DNA of 64,000 nt from JADJRG01 sp964474905 (lineage in GTDB: Bacteria > Myxococcota_A > Polyangia > Nannocystales > Nannocystaceae), in the NCBI GenBank assembly GCA_964474905.1, contig CAYYUP010000014.1, positions 38,159-102,158 of the forward strand, given 5' to 3'. Below the pieces are notes generated by a model that was not told the origin of the DNA, did no database searches, and was given only the letters and a program-made list of their open reading frames with translations. A program made the translations under genes and the position numbers. This document shows positions 52,164 to 60,862 of the stretch, piece after piece (within the stretch, counting starts at the first letter, position 1; every line of letters starts with the position of its first letter).

Positions 52164-54464
52164 GTGAGCAAACCACTCCGTGTCCTCGTCGTTCTCGCCA
52201 CCATCGGTCTTTGGGGTTGCGCCCACCGGACGCCGCTCGCGACGACCGGTGGCGAACTCGGGCTCGACCGGGTCGTTCTCTACCGCTCGGGTATCGGCTA
52301 CTTCGAACGGGTCGGCGAGATCGACAGCGACGTCCTGCATCTCAAGGTCCGCAAGGATCAGGTCAACGATTTGCTCAAGAGCCTGACGGTCGTCGACCGG
52401 AGCTCCGGCAAGACCTTGAGCGTGTCGATGCCCCTCGATCCGCAGAGTTGGGCCAATGCCGCGATCGGCATGTTAAAGCCCGGCCGCGGGCGCCTCGCTC
52501 AGGTACTCGACTCGCTGCGCGGTGCCGAGGTCACGGTGGCCCTCAAGCGTCGGCGTGTTCGCGGTCGCATTGTCATGGTCGAACGTGTGGTCAACGAGGC
52601 GCCAGAGCCCGTCACCCGTCCCGGCCGTGTGCCGGTGACGCTCGATCAAAGTATCGACTACAAATTGACGCTGCTTCGCGGTCGCGAACTCGAGGTTGTG
52701 CGTCTGTCGCGGGTGCGTTCGGTGACCCTGCGTGACGGTGATCTGGCGTTGCAGCTCCACCGCAGCCTCGACGCTAGCGCCGGTGAAGGCATGTTTGAGC
52801 AGGTCGAGGTTGAGCTCCGTCTCGCGGGCGCGAAGTCCCACGATCTGACGATCTCTTACGTCGTCGCGGCGCCGGTGTGGAAGCCGACCTATCGCATCGT
52901 CTTGCCGGACGAGGGCAAGGGCGAGGCGCTGCTCCAGGCCTGGGCGGTGGTCGACAACATCAGCGGCGAGGACTGGAAGGACGTGTCGATGAGTCTGACC
53001 TCGGGGGCGCCGATCGCTTTTCGCTACGACCTGCACACGCCGCGGATTGTCGAGCGCTCCGACCTGTCGGCGGCGGGGACCCGCAAGCGGGCGCGGGTTG
53101 CCATGGGCGAGAGCTCCTACGGCGACGACGGCGACGACGACGGCATCGATGCGATCGAGAACATGCCGGTCGGCGGTGGGCGTGCGTTTACGAGCAAAAT
53201 CACGACGGCGGTCGAGTCCACGACGGGCATGCTGGACGAGGATGCGGATTTCAGTGGCGCGGAGAAGATGAAGAAAAAGAGCGGCAAATCCCGTCGGCCC
53301 TCGAGGGCTCCGCGGCCCTCGAGCGCTCCGCCACCGCCGCCCTCACCCAAACCGATGGAGCGCGAGCAGCCGCGCATGGACGCCTCGTCGCTGCAGCGGA
53401 GCATGCAGGCGAACGCCAAGGCACGGGCGGTCAGCGGTCTCACGCAGATCGATCTCGGTGAGCGTGTGACCGTGCCCGAGGGATCGTCGACGATGGTGGC
53501 GCTGATCAACCAAGGCGTCAAAGCCGAGCAGACCTATCTCTTTCGTCCCGGTGGTGCGGGCATCGGCTACGAGGTGAACCCCTACCGGGTGGTCCGATTC
53601 AAAAACAGCACTCCCTTTGTGCTCGAGCCCGGGCCGATCTCGATCTTCTCTGCCGGCACCTTTGTTGGCGAGGGCATTTCCGAGGCGGTCAGTGCTGGCT
53701 CGAGCGCGACCATCCCCTTCGCGGTCGAGCCGACGATCATGGTCTCCAAGCAGCAGACCTATTCGGGCGCCGAAATGCGGATCGTCAAGATCGTTCGGGG
53801 GGTGCTCGAGTGTGAAAATTTCCAGCGCAGCAGCAGCACCTGGACGGTCAAGGGCAGGTCCAAGAAGAGCGCCTACGAGGTGCTTATCCGGCATCCAAAA
53901 TACGGTTCGGACTACGTGTTGAAGAAACGTCCGCCCGGTACTGAAGACCTTGCCAACGCCTATTTGATCCCGGTTAAGGTCGCCGCTGGCAAGACCGAGG
54001 GCAGCGTCGAAGTTGTCGAGCAAACGCCCTCTCGCCTGACCTTGACGATCTGGGATGGTCGGGCGCCGGAGTTGATAAGTGCTCTCCTGGTCACCCCAGG
54101 CCTGGACCCCCGCGCTCGCGAGGCCTTGGCGCCAGTCGCCGCTCTGCGCCAGGAGATCGGCCGCATCGATACCCAGCTCCAGGGGCTCAAGGCTCAGCAG
54201 TACGAGCTTGATCAGCGGGCCAACGAGACCCGCCAAAACCTCGAGTCGATCAAGAAAGACTCCCGGGCGGTCGCGCTTCGGGCCCGTTTGAGCAAGCGTC
54301 TCGAGGAGTTCTCGCGGGAGGGAGATCGCGTCGGTCGGCTTTTGGTCGAGCTTCAGTCGCGGCGATTGGAGCGAAAGATCGAGCTCGAGGATAGGTTGCA
54401 AAACCTCGACCTCACCGCACCCGAGCCGGCGCCAAAGGCAGCGGGCTCAAAGCCGCAGCGGTAG
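52164..54464 (+). CDS. DUF4139-domain lipoprotein
   Basis: A 766-residue protein from a GTG at 52164, with a lipoprotein-like signal (ATIGLWGC, Cys19). The body reads LDRVVLYRSGIGYFERVGEI and DDLLKSLTVVDRSSGKTLSV (strictly NDLLKSLTVVD), with ISYVVAAPVWKPTYRI and NISGEDWKDVSMSLTSGAPI, which are DUF4139 hallmarks. Two low-complexity inserts are present: an acidic Asp/Gly run (about 315-330) and a Pro/Ser/Lys run (about 370-395). The C-terminus has a coiled coil (about 655-735). The function of the family is not known. It is divergent from the pip pair. Confidence 0.85.
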   Translation: MSKPLRVLVVLATIGLWGCAHRTPLATTGGELGLDRVVLYRSGIGYFERVGEIDSDVLHLKVRKDQVNDLLKSLTVVDRSSGKTLSVSMPLDPQSWANAAIGMLKPGRGRLAQVLDSLRGAEVTVALKRRRVRGRIVMVERVVNEAPEPVTRPGRVPVTLDQSIDYKLTLLRGRELEVVRLSRVRSVTLRDGDLALQLHRSLDASAGEGMFEQVEVELRLAGAKSHDLTISYVVAAPVWKPTYRIVLPDEGKGEALLQAWAVVDNISGEDWKDVSMSLTSGAPIAFRYDLHTPRIVERSDLSAAGTRKRARVAMGESSYGDDGDDDGIDAIENMPVGGGRAFTSKITTAVESTTGMLDEDADFSGAEKMKKKSGKSRRPSRAPRPSSAPPPPPSPKPMEREQPRMDASSLQRSMQANAKARAVSGLTQIDLGERVTVPEGSSTMVALINQGVKAEQTYLFRPGGAGIGYEVNPYRVVRFKNSTPFVLEPGPISIFSAGTFVGEGISEAVSAGSSATIPFAVEPTIMVSKQQTYSGAEMRIVKIVRGVLECENFQRSSSTWTVKGRSKKSAYEVLIRHPKYGSDYVLKKRPPGTEDLANAYLIPVKVAAGKTEGSVEVVEQTPSRLTLTIWDGRAPELISALLVTPGLDPRAREALAPVAALRQEIGRIDTQLQGLKAQQYELDQRANETRQNLESIKKDSRAVALRARLSKRLEEFSREGDRVGRLLVELQSRRLERKIELEDRLQNLDLTAPEPAPKAAGSKPQR

Positions 54465-54497
54465 TTGTTCTTGTTCTTGTTCTTGTTCTTGTTCTTG
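54465..54497 (+). repeat. Hexamer microsatellite (TTGTTC)5
   Basis: Five perfect copies of TTGTTC (54465-54494) and a partial sixth (TTG), starting at the base right after the TAG of the DUF4139 gene. They are in a gap between convergent genes. No protein frame is credible here. Confidence 0.97.
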
Positions 54498-54606
54498 GGC
54501 GCTCCGCGCTGCGGCATCCGTGCTGTGGCCGGACGTCCGATGCAGCACGCGGTCGTAATGCGAGAGCACCTAGGCGGCCGCTTGACGCGGTTGTGTGGGC
54601 GACGAC

Positions 54607-54987
54607 TCAGTCGCGGTGCGGCAGTACCTGGCGCACGCGTTCGATGATGGTCTCGAGCGGCGCCGGTTTTTGGATGCAGCCGACTGCGCCGAGCTGACCT
54701 TGGATCGCCATCAACTCCTCGATCGGTAGGCCGCTGATCACGATCACCGGTAGCGGTCGTTGACGCGAGGTCGCGGCTGCCCGTCGGACCATCTTCATCG
54801 CCGTGTCACCGCGCATGTCGGGGAGGTTGATGTCGAGAAGGAGGAGATCAGGCTGGAAGCGGATGACGGTCGCGATCAGTCGAAAACCCTTGTCGAGGGT
54901 CTCGACGACGTAGCCGTCCTCCGTGAGCGCGTTCTTGACCACACGGGCTGTGGCCGCGTCGTCTTCCACCACGAGGACTCGAGACAT
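54607..54987 (-). CDS. Single-domain response regulator
   Basis: A 126-residue receiver domain alone. It has the acidic pair in LVVEDDAAT, the phospho-acceptor Asp in LLLLDINLPDMRG (about 53), the Ser/Thr position in VIVISGLP, and Lys in CIQKPAP (about 108). There is no output domain, so it probably signals through protein contact, as is common in myxobacteria. No histidine kinase is adjacent. It is divergent from the next gene. Confidence 0.9.
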   Translation of the reverse strand: MSRVLVVEDDAATARVVKNALTEDGYVVETLDKGFRLIATVIRFQPDLLLLDINLPDMRGDTAMKMVRRAAATSRQRPLPVIVISGLPIEELMAIQGQLGAVGCIQKPAPLETIIERVRQVLPHRD

Positions 54988-55168
54988 CCCGGGAAGGTTG
55001 GCTCAAAGCAGCGCTGGACGTCCAGAGATAAACTCATCGGCTCCAAAGCGCGCGCATCACCAGGGCTTCCAATGGGCAGCTCCGCGGTGGTACATCTAAG
55101 GCCCCACGGGCCATCCCAGGGCCTTTTAGGCCGCGCAGCCGCGCATCGGCCCTCGGCAGAGGACACGC

Positions 55169-56122
55169 GTGAATTCAGATTTTCAACCGACGGAGATCCA
55201 GCGCGAGCTGGTGACCCTGGCAACAAACGTCGATCTGATCCGCCGCTTCCGCTACCAGGACGCGGATCATGCGCAGATGGCGGGCGAGCTGGTGCCGGCG
55301 GTCGAGGCCGTGACAGGCGAGCTCGTCGATGTTCTTGATCGCATCTATCGCCACTACGACAGCGCGGGTGATGAGGGACCCATGTCGAGCGCCGGCATGA
55401 TCGCCGATCTGTCGATGATGAGTCGTCAGGAGATCAGCGCTCGTCTAGGCAAGCTCAAGACCAACGTCGAGAACGACGACAGCCTCGATACGATCGGTCG
55501 GGCGATGGCTCTGCTCGGGACCATTCGCCGGACCTCGGTCGTGATCGAAAATTCACTCGCGGACACCGCTGAGATCCGTCGTCGCCTGCGCTCCCATCGC
55601 GAACTCGATCTGCTGCTCGACATCCGCAAGTCTGCCGTCGAGCTGGCGTTGGCGCTCGGCCACGAAGGGCCGCCTGCGGTGGAGCTCCGCGATCGCCTGC
55701 AGCCGACGGCTGAGATCCTGGGCGCGCTCATCGGTCGAGATCTCTACTGGGAGTTGCCCGACGACGCTCGTGTCTCTGCCTGCGATCTCCACTCACGGGC
55801 CCGGATGTGGTCGGGAGGGGGCGATGGTCATAATTCTGTGAGCGGTCGTCACCTGTGGCGATCGCTGCGGGCCTACGTCGATCGCCTGCTCAAGATCAAC
55901 GAGCGCCACGAACTCATCGAATACGATCGTTCGATCGTTCGCATGGCCCATAGCACCGTCTTTGGGCCGAGCGCTCGCGGCGATAGTGTGCCCGAGTCGA
56001 TGCTCCGTCAGCTCAAGAACATCGCCGGTCGCGATTCGGTGATCGATCGCCTGCTCGCGACCGACGAGCACACCTCAGCCCCGTGGCGGGAGCCGCTACT
56101 GCGGCTGCGCGAGAGCCTCTAA
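55169..56122 (+). CDS. Helical cytoplasmic protein, unknown function
   Basis: A 317-residue protein from a GTG with AGAGGAC upstream. No signal or membrane segment is seen. The sequence is almost wholly helical and charged (EIQRELVTLATNVDLIRRF, ISARLGKLKTNVENDDSL, ELDLLLDIRKSAVELALALG). It ends six bases before the stop of the convergent kinase gene. The neighbour on the other side is a divergent response regulator, so a signalling partner is possible but unproven. I do not recognise a family. Confidence 0.7.
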   Translation: MNSDFQPTEIQRELVTLATNVDLIRRFRYQDADHAQMAGELVPAVEAVTGELVDVLDRIYRHYDSAGDEGPMSSAGMIADLSMMSRQEISARLGKLKTNVENDDSLDTIGRAMALLGTIRRTSVVIENSLADTAEIRRRLRSHRELDLLLDIRKSAVELALALGHEGPPAVELRDRLQPTAEILGALIGRDLYWELPDDARVSACDLHSRARMWSGGGDGHNSVSGRHLWRSLRAYVDRLLKINERHELIEYDRSIVRMAHSTVFGPSARGDSVPESMLRQLKNIAGRDSVIDRLLATDEHTSAPWREPLLRLRESL

Positions 56123-56128
56123 GCGGTC

Positions 56129-58951
56129 CTAGTCTGCAGCTTCAAGCTCTCGGCGGAGTTCGGCGAGCTTGCGTGCTCGCTCGGTGTAGTGGGGCTTTAG
56201 GCGCGTGTAGGAGTCCTCAGCCTCGCGCAGGATGCGAGCGGCCTCTTTGCGATCACCTGACCCTGCGAGCAGGCGAGCTTGCAAGACGTGAACACGGATC
56301 AGGTCGACCTTCGAGATCTCGTTGCTGTCCTTTTTTTGGAGCTGGGTGATGCGTTTGAAGTGGGCAGAGGCGAGGTCGGCATCTCCAGTGGAGAGCGCGT
56401 GTTCGGCGAGAGAGAGCAGGGGCAGGCTGAGGTGCACATGATCGGGGCCGAGGCTGACCTCGAGGATTTCGATCGCATGCTCGAGATGAGCGCTGCCCTT
56501 GGGGTCGCCGAGGCGGAGGTGAGCGTCGCCGAGAACGAGTTCGGTATAGCCATTGAACACAGATTCGCTGAAGCCGATCGACTCGAGGATCGCCTGCGCT
56601 CGGCGAGCGATCGAGAGGGCGCGCTGCTGATTTCCGAGTTCTGAGTTGGCGCTTGCCAGGTTGATCAGGGTTAACGCGAGGTGGGGGTGGTTGGTATTGA
56701 GAACCTGCTCTTGGATGGCGCGGGCGCGTTCGAAATGCTCGAGCGCACGCGTTAGCTTGCCTTCGCTGATGAGGACAGCGCCGAGGCTGTTAGAGGTGAG
56801 GGCGACGTCTGGATGCTGCTCGCCGTACCATTGAGTGATGAGCGCGAGGGCGTGCTCGTGCTCAATCTTCGCCTCTTCGTTGCGCCCGAGATAGGCGAGA
56901 ATGATGCCGCGATTGTTGGCGAGTGCGGCTTCGTCGTGGGGGGTTACACCGACCTCTTCGGAGATCACACGGGCGCGATCGTAGGTGGCGAGTGCGGTCA
57001 TGTGATCGCCACCGAGGGTCTGGATGGCGCCCAAGTAGTTGAGGTGTTGGAGGAGGAGATCGTTATCGCCGGTGCGGTCGACGAGGCCCGCAGCCACCTC
57101 GCTCCAGCGCTGCGCCTCGGCGTTCATGCCTTGGTAGTAACCTGTGTGATAGGTCAGGTGATTGGCGATTTTTGCGGCGAGGTGTTCGGCGCCGAGCGAG
57201 AGGGCCTCGCGGAGGCTGGTGAGGTAGCTCGACAGGGCTACATCGAGGAGGCCGTTTTCGGTGGCGAGGCGCCCGTGTGCGAGCCTGACATGGGCGATGA
57301 GTTCGCGGTCACCGAGGGCGAGTGCCTCCTCGAGCAGGGGCATGACATGGACCTGGCCCTCCTTGTAGCGGCCGGCCTTGAGTTCGGCCTCGACGTGAAA
57401 GAGGCGGCGACGGAGCGCTTCGATCGCGGCCTCGATTGGCTCATCTGCACCGCCGCTGTCGAGACGAGCGAGGTATCGGAAGTCGGTGCAGTGCTCGGGG
57501 CGCGGCAGCGTCGATAGCAGCTCATTGATGTGGCCGAGGAGTGCGTTGTCGGTATCCTCAAAAAGTTCGATCACCGATTCGACGCGGCCGCGCTGGCGAT
57601 CGAGGCAGGTCATTCGGAGGGCGAGCATCTCGTCGGTCAGCGTCTCTTTGTGGAGCGCGGCCTCGCAGGTCTGCCGCTGGGTCTTGCGCCAGCCGTCGAC
57701 GAAGGTCGTCAGCCCGTCGTCGGCGAGCGTCGCCATGCGCTGGACGCCCGGTGTACTGACGGCGACGATCGCTTTGCGGATCCGCGGGCGCTCGCGCTGC
57801 CAGTAGTCGCCGAGTGCCCGCTCTGGGGCCGTGCAGGCGCGCATGGAGGCTTCGACCTGGGCTGCCCGTGAGTGTTGGACATAAAAAACTCCGGCGCCAA
57901 GAACTGCGATGAGTCCCGCTCCGACGAGCCAGCGTCGCCGGGTACGATTTGGGTCGTTGTCGAGTGCGACCAGGAGGTCGGTGATCGTCGGCCAGCGCTC
58001 GTCGGGTTCGACCTGCAGACCGCGGGCGAGGACCGGGAAAATCCAACGGGGTACACCGGCCGTCGCTGGCGGCTCCTCGATGAGGCCGCCGAGGACTCGG
58101 AGGCGGAGTTCGCCGATGTTCTTGCCGCTGAAGGGGCGGTGGCCGTAAAGGGCCTCAAAGAGTGTGACGCAAAAGGAGTATTGATCGCTGCGAGCATCCG
58201 CCTGCTGGCCGAGGTGCTGCTCCGGTGCCATGTAAGCCGGCGTACCGAGGATCGTCCCGGTTTGGGTGAGCACTGTGCTGGCATTGTCGTTTGGAGTGTC
58301 TTCGGAGGCGGCGAGCAGGGGGTTGAGCGGAGGTGTTGTCAGTAGGGGCTCCGCCTCTATCGCGACCGGACGAGCGAGGCCAAAGTCTGAGATCTTCGCC
58401 TCCCCCGCGGGGGTCAGAAGTACGTTGTCGGGTTTGAAGTCGCGGTGGATCAGCTCGACCGCGTGGGCCGCTGCGAGCCCTTCGCCCGCCTGGCGAAAGA
58501 GCTTGAGGATCTCGGCCGACGTATGCGGGCTGCTCTTCAGCCATTGTCCGAGGGTCTGGCCCTGGATGTACTCCATCGCAATGAAGACCGCGCCCTCTTC
58601 GGTGGTGCCGACGTCGTGAACATGGACGACATGGGCATGGGATAAGCGGGCCATCGACTGGGCCTCGCGGAGCAGACGGGCCTTCGCGTCGGGATCGCGG
58701 CCCTCGCCCAAGAGGAACTTGATCGCGACCTTGCGGTCGAGCTCGGGATCGTAGGCCGCGTAGACCACCCCCATGCCGCCGCGGCCGAGTTCATCGACGA
58801 TCAGGTAGCGACCGATCCGGGGCGGTCGGGATTCCGTTGGCTCGGGCCGGGTATCGGTGGGGGGGGACAGGCTTATTTTGGTCGCCAACAGGGCATCTGG
58901 ACCGACTGCGATGGTCGCCTCAAAGCTGCTTGTTGTTCCACTCCCTTTCAT
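56129..58951 (-). CDS. Ser/Thr protein kinase with C-terminal TPR-like repeats
   Basis: A 940-residue protein. The N-terminal PknB-type kinase has GRGGMGVVYAA (Gly-rich loop), Lys78 in VAIKFLL, HRDFKPDN (169-176) and DFG (189-191), so it should be active. A membrane span (341-358, WLVGAGLIAVLGAGVFYV) separates it from a long sensor part of about 570 residues with TPR-like repeats (ALEHFERARAIQEQVLN, ALSIARRAQAILESIG, NNRGIILAYLGRNEEAKIEH). The TPR part would lie outside the cytoplasm. This layout is very common in Nannocystaceae and relatives. Its ligand is unknown. Confidence 0.93.
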   Translation of the reverse strand: MKGSGTTSSFEATIAVGPDALLATKISLSPPTDTRPEPTESRPPRIGRYLIVDELGRGGMGVVYAAYDPELDRKVAIKFLLGEGRDPDAKARLLREAQSMARLSHAHVVHVHDVGTTEEGAVFIAMEYIQGQTLGQWLKSSPHTSAEILKLFRQAGEGLAAAHAVELIHRDFKPDNVLLTPAGEAKISDFGLARPVAIEAEPLLTTPPLNPLLAASEDTPNDNASTVLTQTGTILGTPAYMAPEQHLGQQADARSDQYSFCVTLFEALYGHRPFSGKNIGELRLRVLGGLIEEPPATAGVPRWIFPVLARGLQVEPDERWPTITDLLVALDNDPNRTRRRWLVGAGLIAVLGAGVFYVQHSRAAQVEASMRACTAPERALGDYWQRERPRIRKAIVAVSTPGVQRMATLADDGLTTFVDGWRKTQRQTCEAALHKETLTDEMLALRMTCLDRQRGRVESVIELFEDTDNALLGHINELLSTLPRPEHCTDFRYLARLDSGGADEPIEAAIEALRRRLFHVEAELKAGRYKEGQVHVMPLLEEALALGDRELIAHVRLAHGRLATENGLLDVALSSYLTSLREALSLGAEHLAAKIANHLTYHTGYYQGMNAEAQRWSEVAAGLVDRTGDNDLLLQHLNYLGAIQTLGGDHMTALATYDRARVISEEVGVTPHDEAALANNRGIILAYLGRNEEAKIEHEHALALITQWYGEQHPDVALTSNSLGAVLISEGKLTRALEHFERARAIQEQVLNTNHPHLALTLINLASANSELGNQQRALSIARRAQAILESIGFSESVFNGYTELVLGDAHLRLGDPKGSAHLEHAIEILEVSLGPDHVHLSLPLLSLAEHALSTGDADLASAHFKRITQLQKKDSNEISKVDLIRVHVLQARLLAGSGDRKEAARILREAEDSYTRLKPHYTERARKLAELRRELEAAD

Positions 58952-59074
58952 CGCGAATTGGGCCGTAGCGACGGTAGCACGTCACCCATACTGCGAGGCG
59001 ATGAGCGAACTGCGGGCGGTCGAGGTCCTCCTCGAGAGTTGTCTCAGCCGCGCGTTGTCGGGCTATTTCTTGCG

Positions 59075-59094
59075 ACATGTTTGATAAGACATGT
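59075..59094. promoter_or_regulatory. Spaced palindrome upstream of the kinase gene
   Basis: ACATGT, eight bases, ACATGT; each half is itself a palindrome. It lies about 125 bases upstream of the kinase start, in a 244-base gap, and could be an operator. A similar GACATGTTT sequence lies in the dyad near 45134. Otherwise the gap is empty to my reading. Confidence 0.3.
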
Positions 59095-59195
59095 GAATGC
59101 AAGCGGCGATGTCTTGGGATTTCTGCGCGCTTGTGTTCGTGGTCAGCTACGCGCTCGCAGTTGATCTGCACCCGCGAGTCCGATACGGCGGGGTT

Positions 59196-60686
59196 TTAGT
59201 CGGCGAAGAGTGAGACTTGGGCGGCGGTGTGACGTCCGGTCGGCCGCGGCTGATGTGCACGTGCGGGGCCGCGGGTGCGCGCGGGTTTTGGCGGGCTGGC
59301 CCGCGGTCGTCGCTCTGGGGAACGCAGTACAAAGCCGGCGAGCGAAGGATCGAGACGTCGCGCCGCAGCGAGAAGAGCATCGGTCTCGGCGGGTGTACGC
59401 CCGCTTTGGCGGTAGAGAGCGACGATCGCGAGCAGTGGTCGGGCGAAGGCGGTCGCGAGTTTTCCGAGTTGCGGATCGGTGTTTGGGTCCCTCGGTCCCT
59501 CGAGAGCACTGAGCAGAAGCATCGCCCGTCGGAGCGCGAGATCGGTGTCCGCAGCACAGGACCAAAGCTCTTCGCTGAGCCAACGAAAGACCGGACGGGC
59601 GCGGACTCCAAGGTCGCGGGCCGAGTCGAGCGCCCAGGCCCGAGCATCGCTGGCAGATATTTTTGTCCGAGGTGCAGGCGCGAGCGCGGCGGCGCGGGTT
59701 CGGGCGAGCACGATCGAGAGTTCTAGGAGCGAAGGCGCGGCGGTGCCGAGCGAGGCCACCCAAGCTTTAAGGTCGATGATCGTCTCGAGGTCGAGTCCCA
59801 GGCTCAGGCAAACCAGGCCGAGCGCCGTGGCGACCAGGCCGTGACCTGTGCGGTAGGAGATCACGCCGGCGTTGAGGCAGCGTTCGAGGGCCGTATCGAG
59901 GGCGAGCGAGAAGCCTTCGCGGGCATCGCCCTTGGCTCTCAGGCGCTGGTAGCAGGCGTGGCCGGCGAAGCTGGTGAGAAGCATGCGGCGGAGTTCTCCG
60001 GCGTGGCCGATGCGCTCGGTCGCGATCATCTGGAGAGCGATCGATTCGAGGGCAAGCTCTGGCAACAGATCATCTGTGTTGTTCGAGAGGTCGAGCTGCA
60101 GGGTTTCGCCCTCGAGTGTCGCGTCGAGCCAGCCGGCGATCGTCCTGTTGGCAGCGAAGTCCGCAGTGCTGAGTGCGATCAGGCGTGGCGGCAGCGCAGA
60201 GGCTCGGAGCAGTGTCAGGACTCGGTCCATACGGTTGCTCTGAAGGGGGTCGAGTAGCGTGTCGACGCCGTCGATCACCACCATGCCCAGGCTCTCGGCG
60301 AGCTGCGGTGAGCGGGTCAAGAGATCGCCCAGACGCTGGATCGAGATCACGACCAGATCAAAGGAGCCGCGGACGATCGCCCGGTCGTCGCTCTGCGTGG
60401 CCTCGCTCGCACAGAGCAGGCGGAGTTCGCCGAGATCTTGGCTTCGGAGGGCGGCGAGTCGGTTGTTCACCGCCGCCGGATCGGCGACGGCGATCGCCAC
60501 TCGGATCGCCGTCTTGGCGGTTTCGATCGCGAGGGCATCGGCGGCGACGAGTCGTCGCTCGGGCGTATCGGTGATCAGCAGGTTGCGGTGATCGAGGGCG
60601 CTCTCGCGGGCCCAGATCGGGGCCCAGAGCGGGGTCAGTTCGGCGATTTCGGCGGCGAGTGGACGGGCTTCGACCGGCATGTGCAC
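59196..60686 (-). CDS. Helicase-like protein with decayed ATPase motifs
   Basis: A 496-residue protein that reads like the N-terminal RecA fold of an SF2 (Hel308/DEAD-like) helicase, but its catalytic motifs are changed. Where Walker A (GxGKT) is expected it has NLLITDTPERRLVAADAL (about 35-52). The motif II position reads VVIDGVDTL (136-144, D-G-V-D instead of D-E-x-D/H), and the motif III position ALSTAD (171-176) instead of SAT. FDLVVISIQRLGDLL (109-123) corresponds to the DIVVATPEKL strand. The rest is helical, with a Pro/Arg-rich tail ending in QVSLFAD. It is probably inactive as an ATPase. It is divergent from a WYL-type regulator. Confidence 0.65.
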   Translation of the reverse strand: MHMPVEARPLAAEIAELTPLWAPIWARESALDHRNLLITDTPERRLVAADALAIETAKTAIRVAIAVADPAAVNNRLAALRSQDLGELRLLCASEATQSDDRAIVRGSFDLVVISIQRLGDLLTRSPQLAESLGMVVIDGVDTLLDPLQSNRMDRVLTLLRASALPPRLIALSTADFAANRTIAGWLDATLEGETLQLDLSNNTDDLLPELALESIALQMIATERIGHAGELRRMLLTSFAGHACYQRLRAKGDAREGFSLALDTALERCLNAGVISYRTGHGLVATALGLVCLSLGLDLETIIDLKAWVASLGTAAPSLLELSIVLARTRAAALAPAPRTKISASDARAWALDSARDLGVRARPVFRWLSEELWSCAADTDLALRRAMLLLSALEGPRDPNTDPQLGKLATAFARPLLAIVALYRQSGRTPAETDALLAAARRLDPSLAGFVLRSPERRPRASPPKPARTRGPARAHQPRPTGRHTAAQVSLFAD

Positions 60687-60697
60687 AACTTAAGACC

Positions 60698-60762
60698 GAC
60701 CTCTGACAAAAGAGGTCATAGGTCTAGAACATGCACAGATGCCAAATAAACGATGTTCTAGA
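60698..60762. promoter_or_regulatory. Two perfect dyads in the helicase-like/WYL divergent promoter
   Basis: First dyad: GACCTCT-GACAAA-AGAGGTC (60698-60717). Second dyad: TCTAGAACAT (60723-60732) and ATGTTCTAGA (60753-60762), a perfect ten-base inverted repeat with a 20-base spacer. A further half-site GACCTCTGTCA lies at 60788-60798, matching 10 of 11 bases of the start of the first dyad. They lie between the divergent starts at 60686 and 60863. They look like operators, probably for the WYL-type regulator itself. Confidence 0.6.
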
Positions 60763-60862
60763 GATCGCGGAGGTCGTGCGAGGGCTTGACCTCTGTCAGG
60801 CTTGGGCGTCACCTGGAGCGCTGGCGCGCAGGGCGGGCTCGTGGCCTACTGCGGTCAGCCCC

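Noticed and set aside
54465..54647. Plus-strand frame beginning with a (Leu-Phe) repeat
   Set aside because: It is the translation of the TTGTTC microsatellite directly after a stop codon, not a signal peptide or gene.
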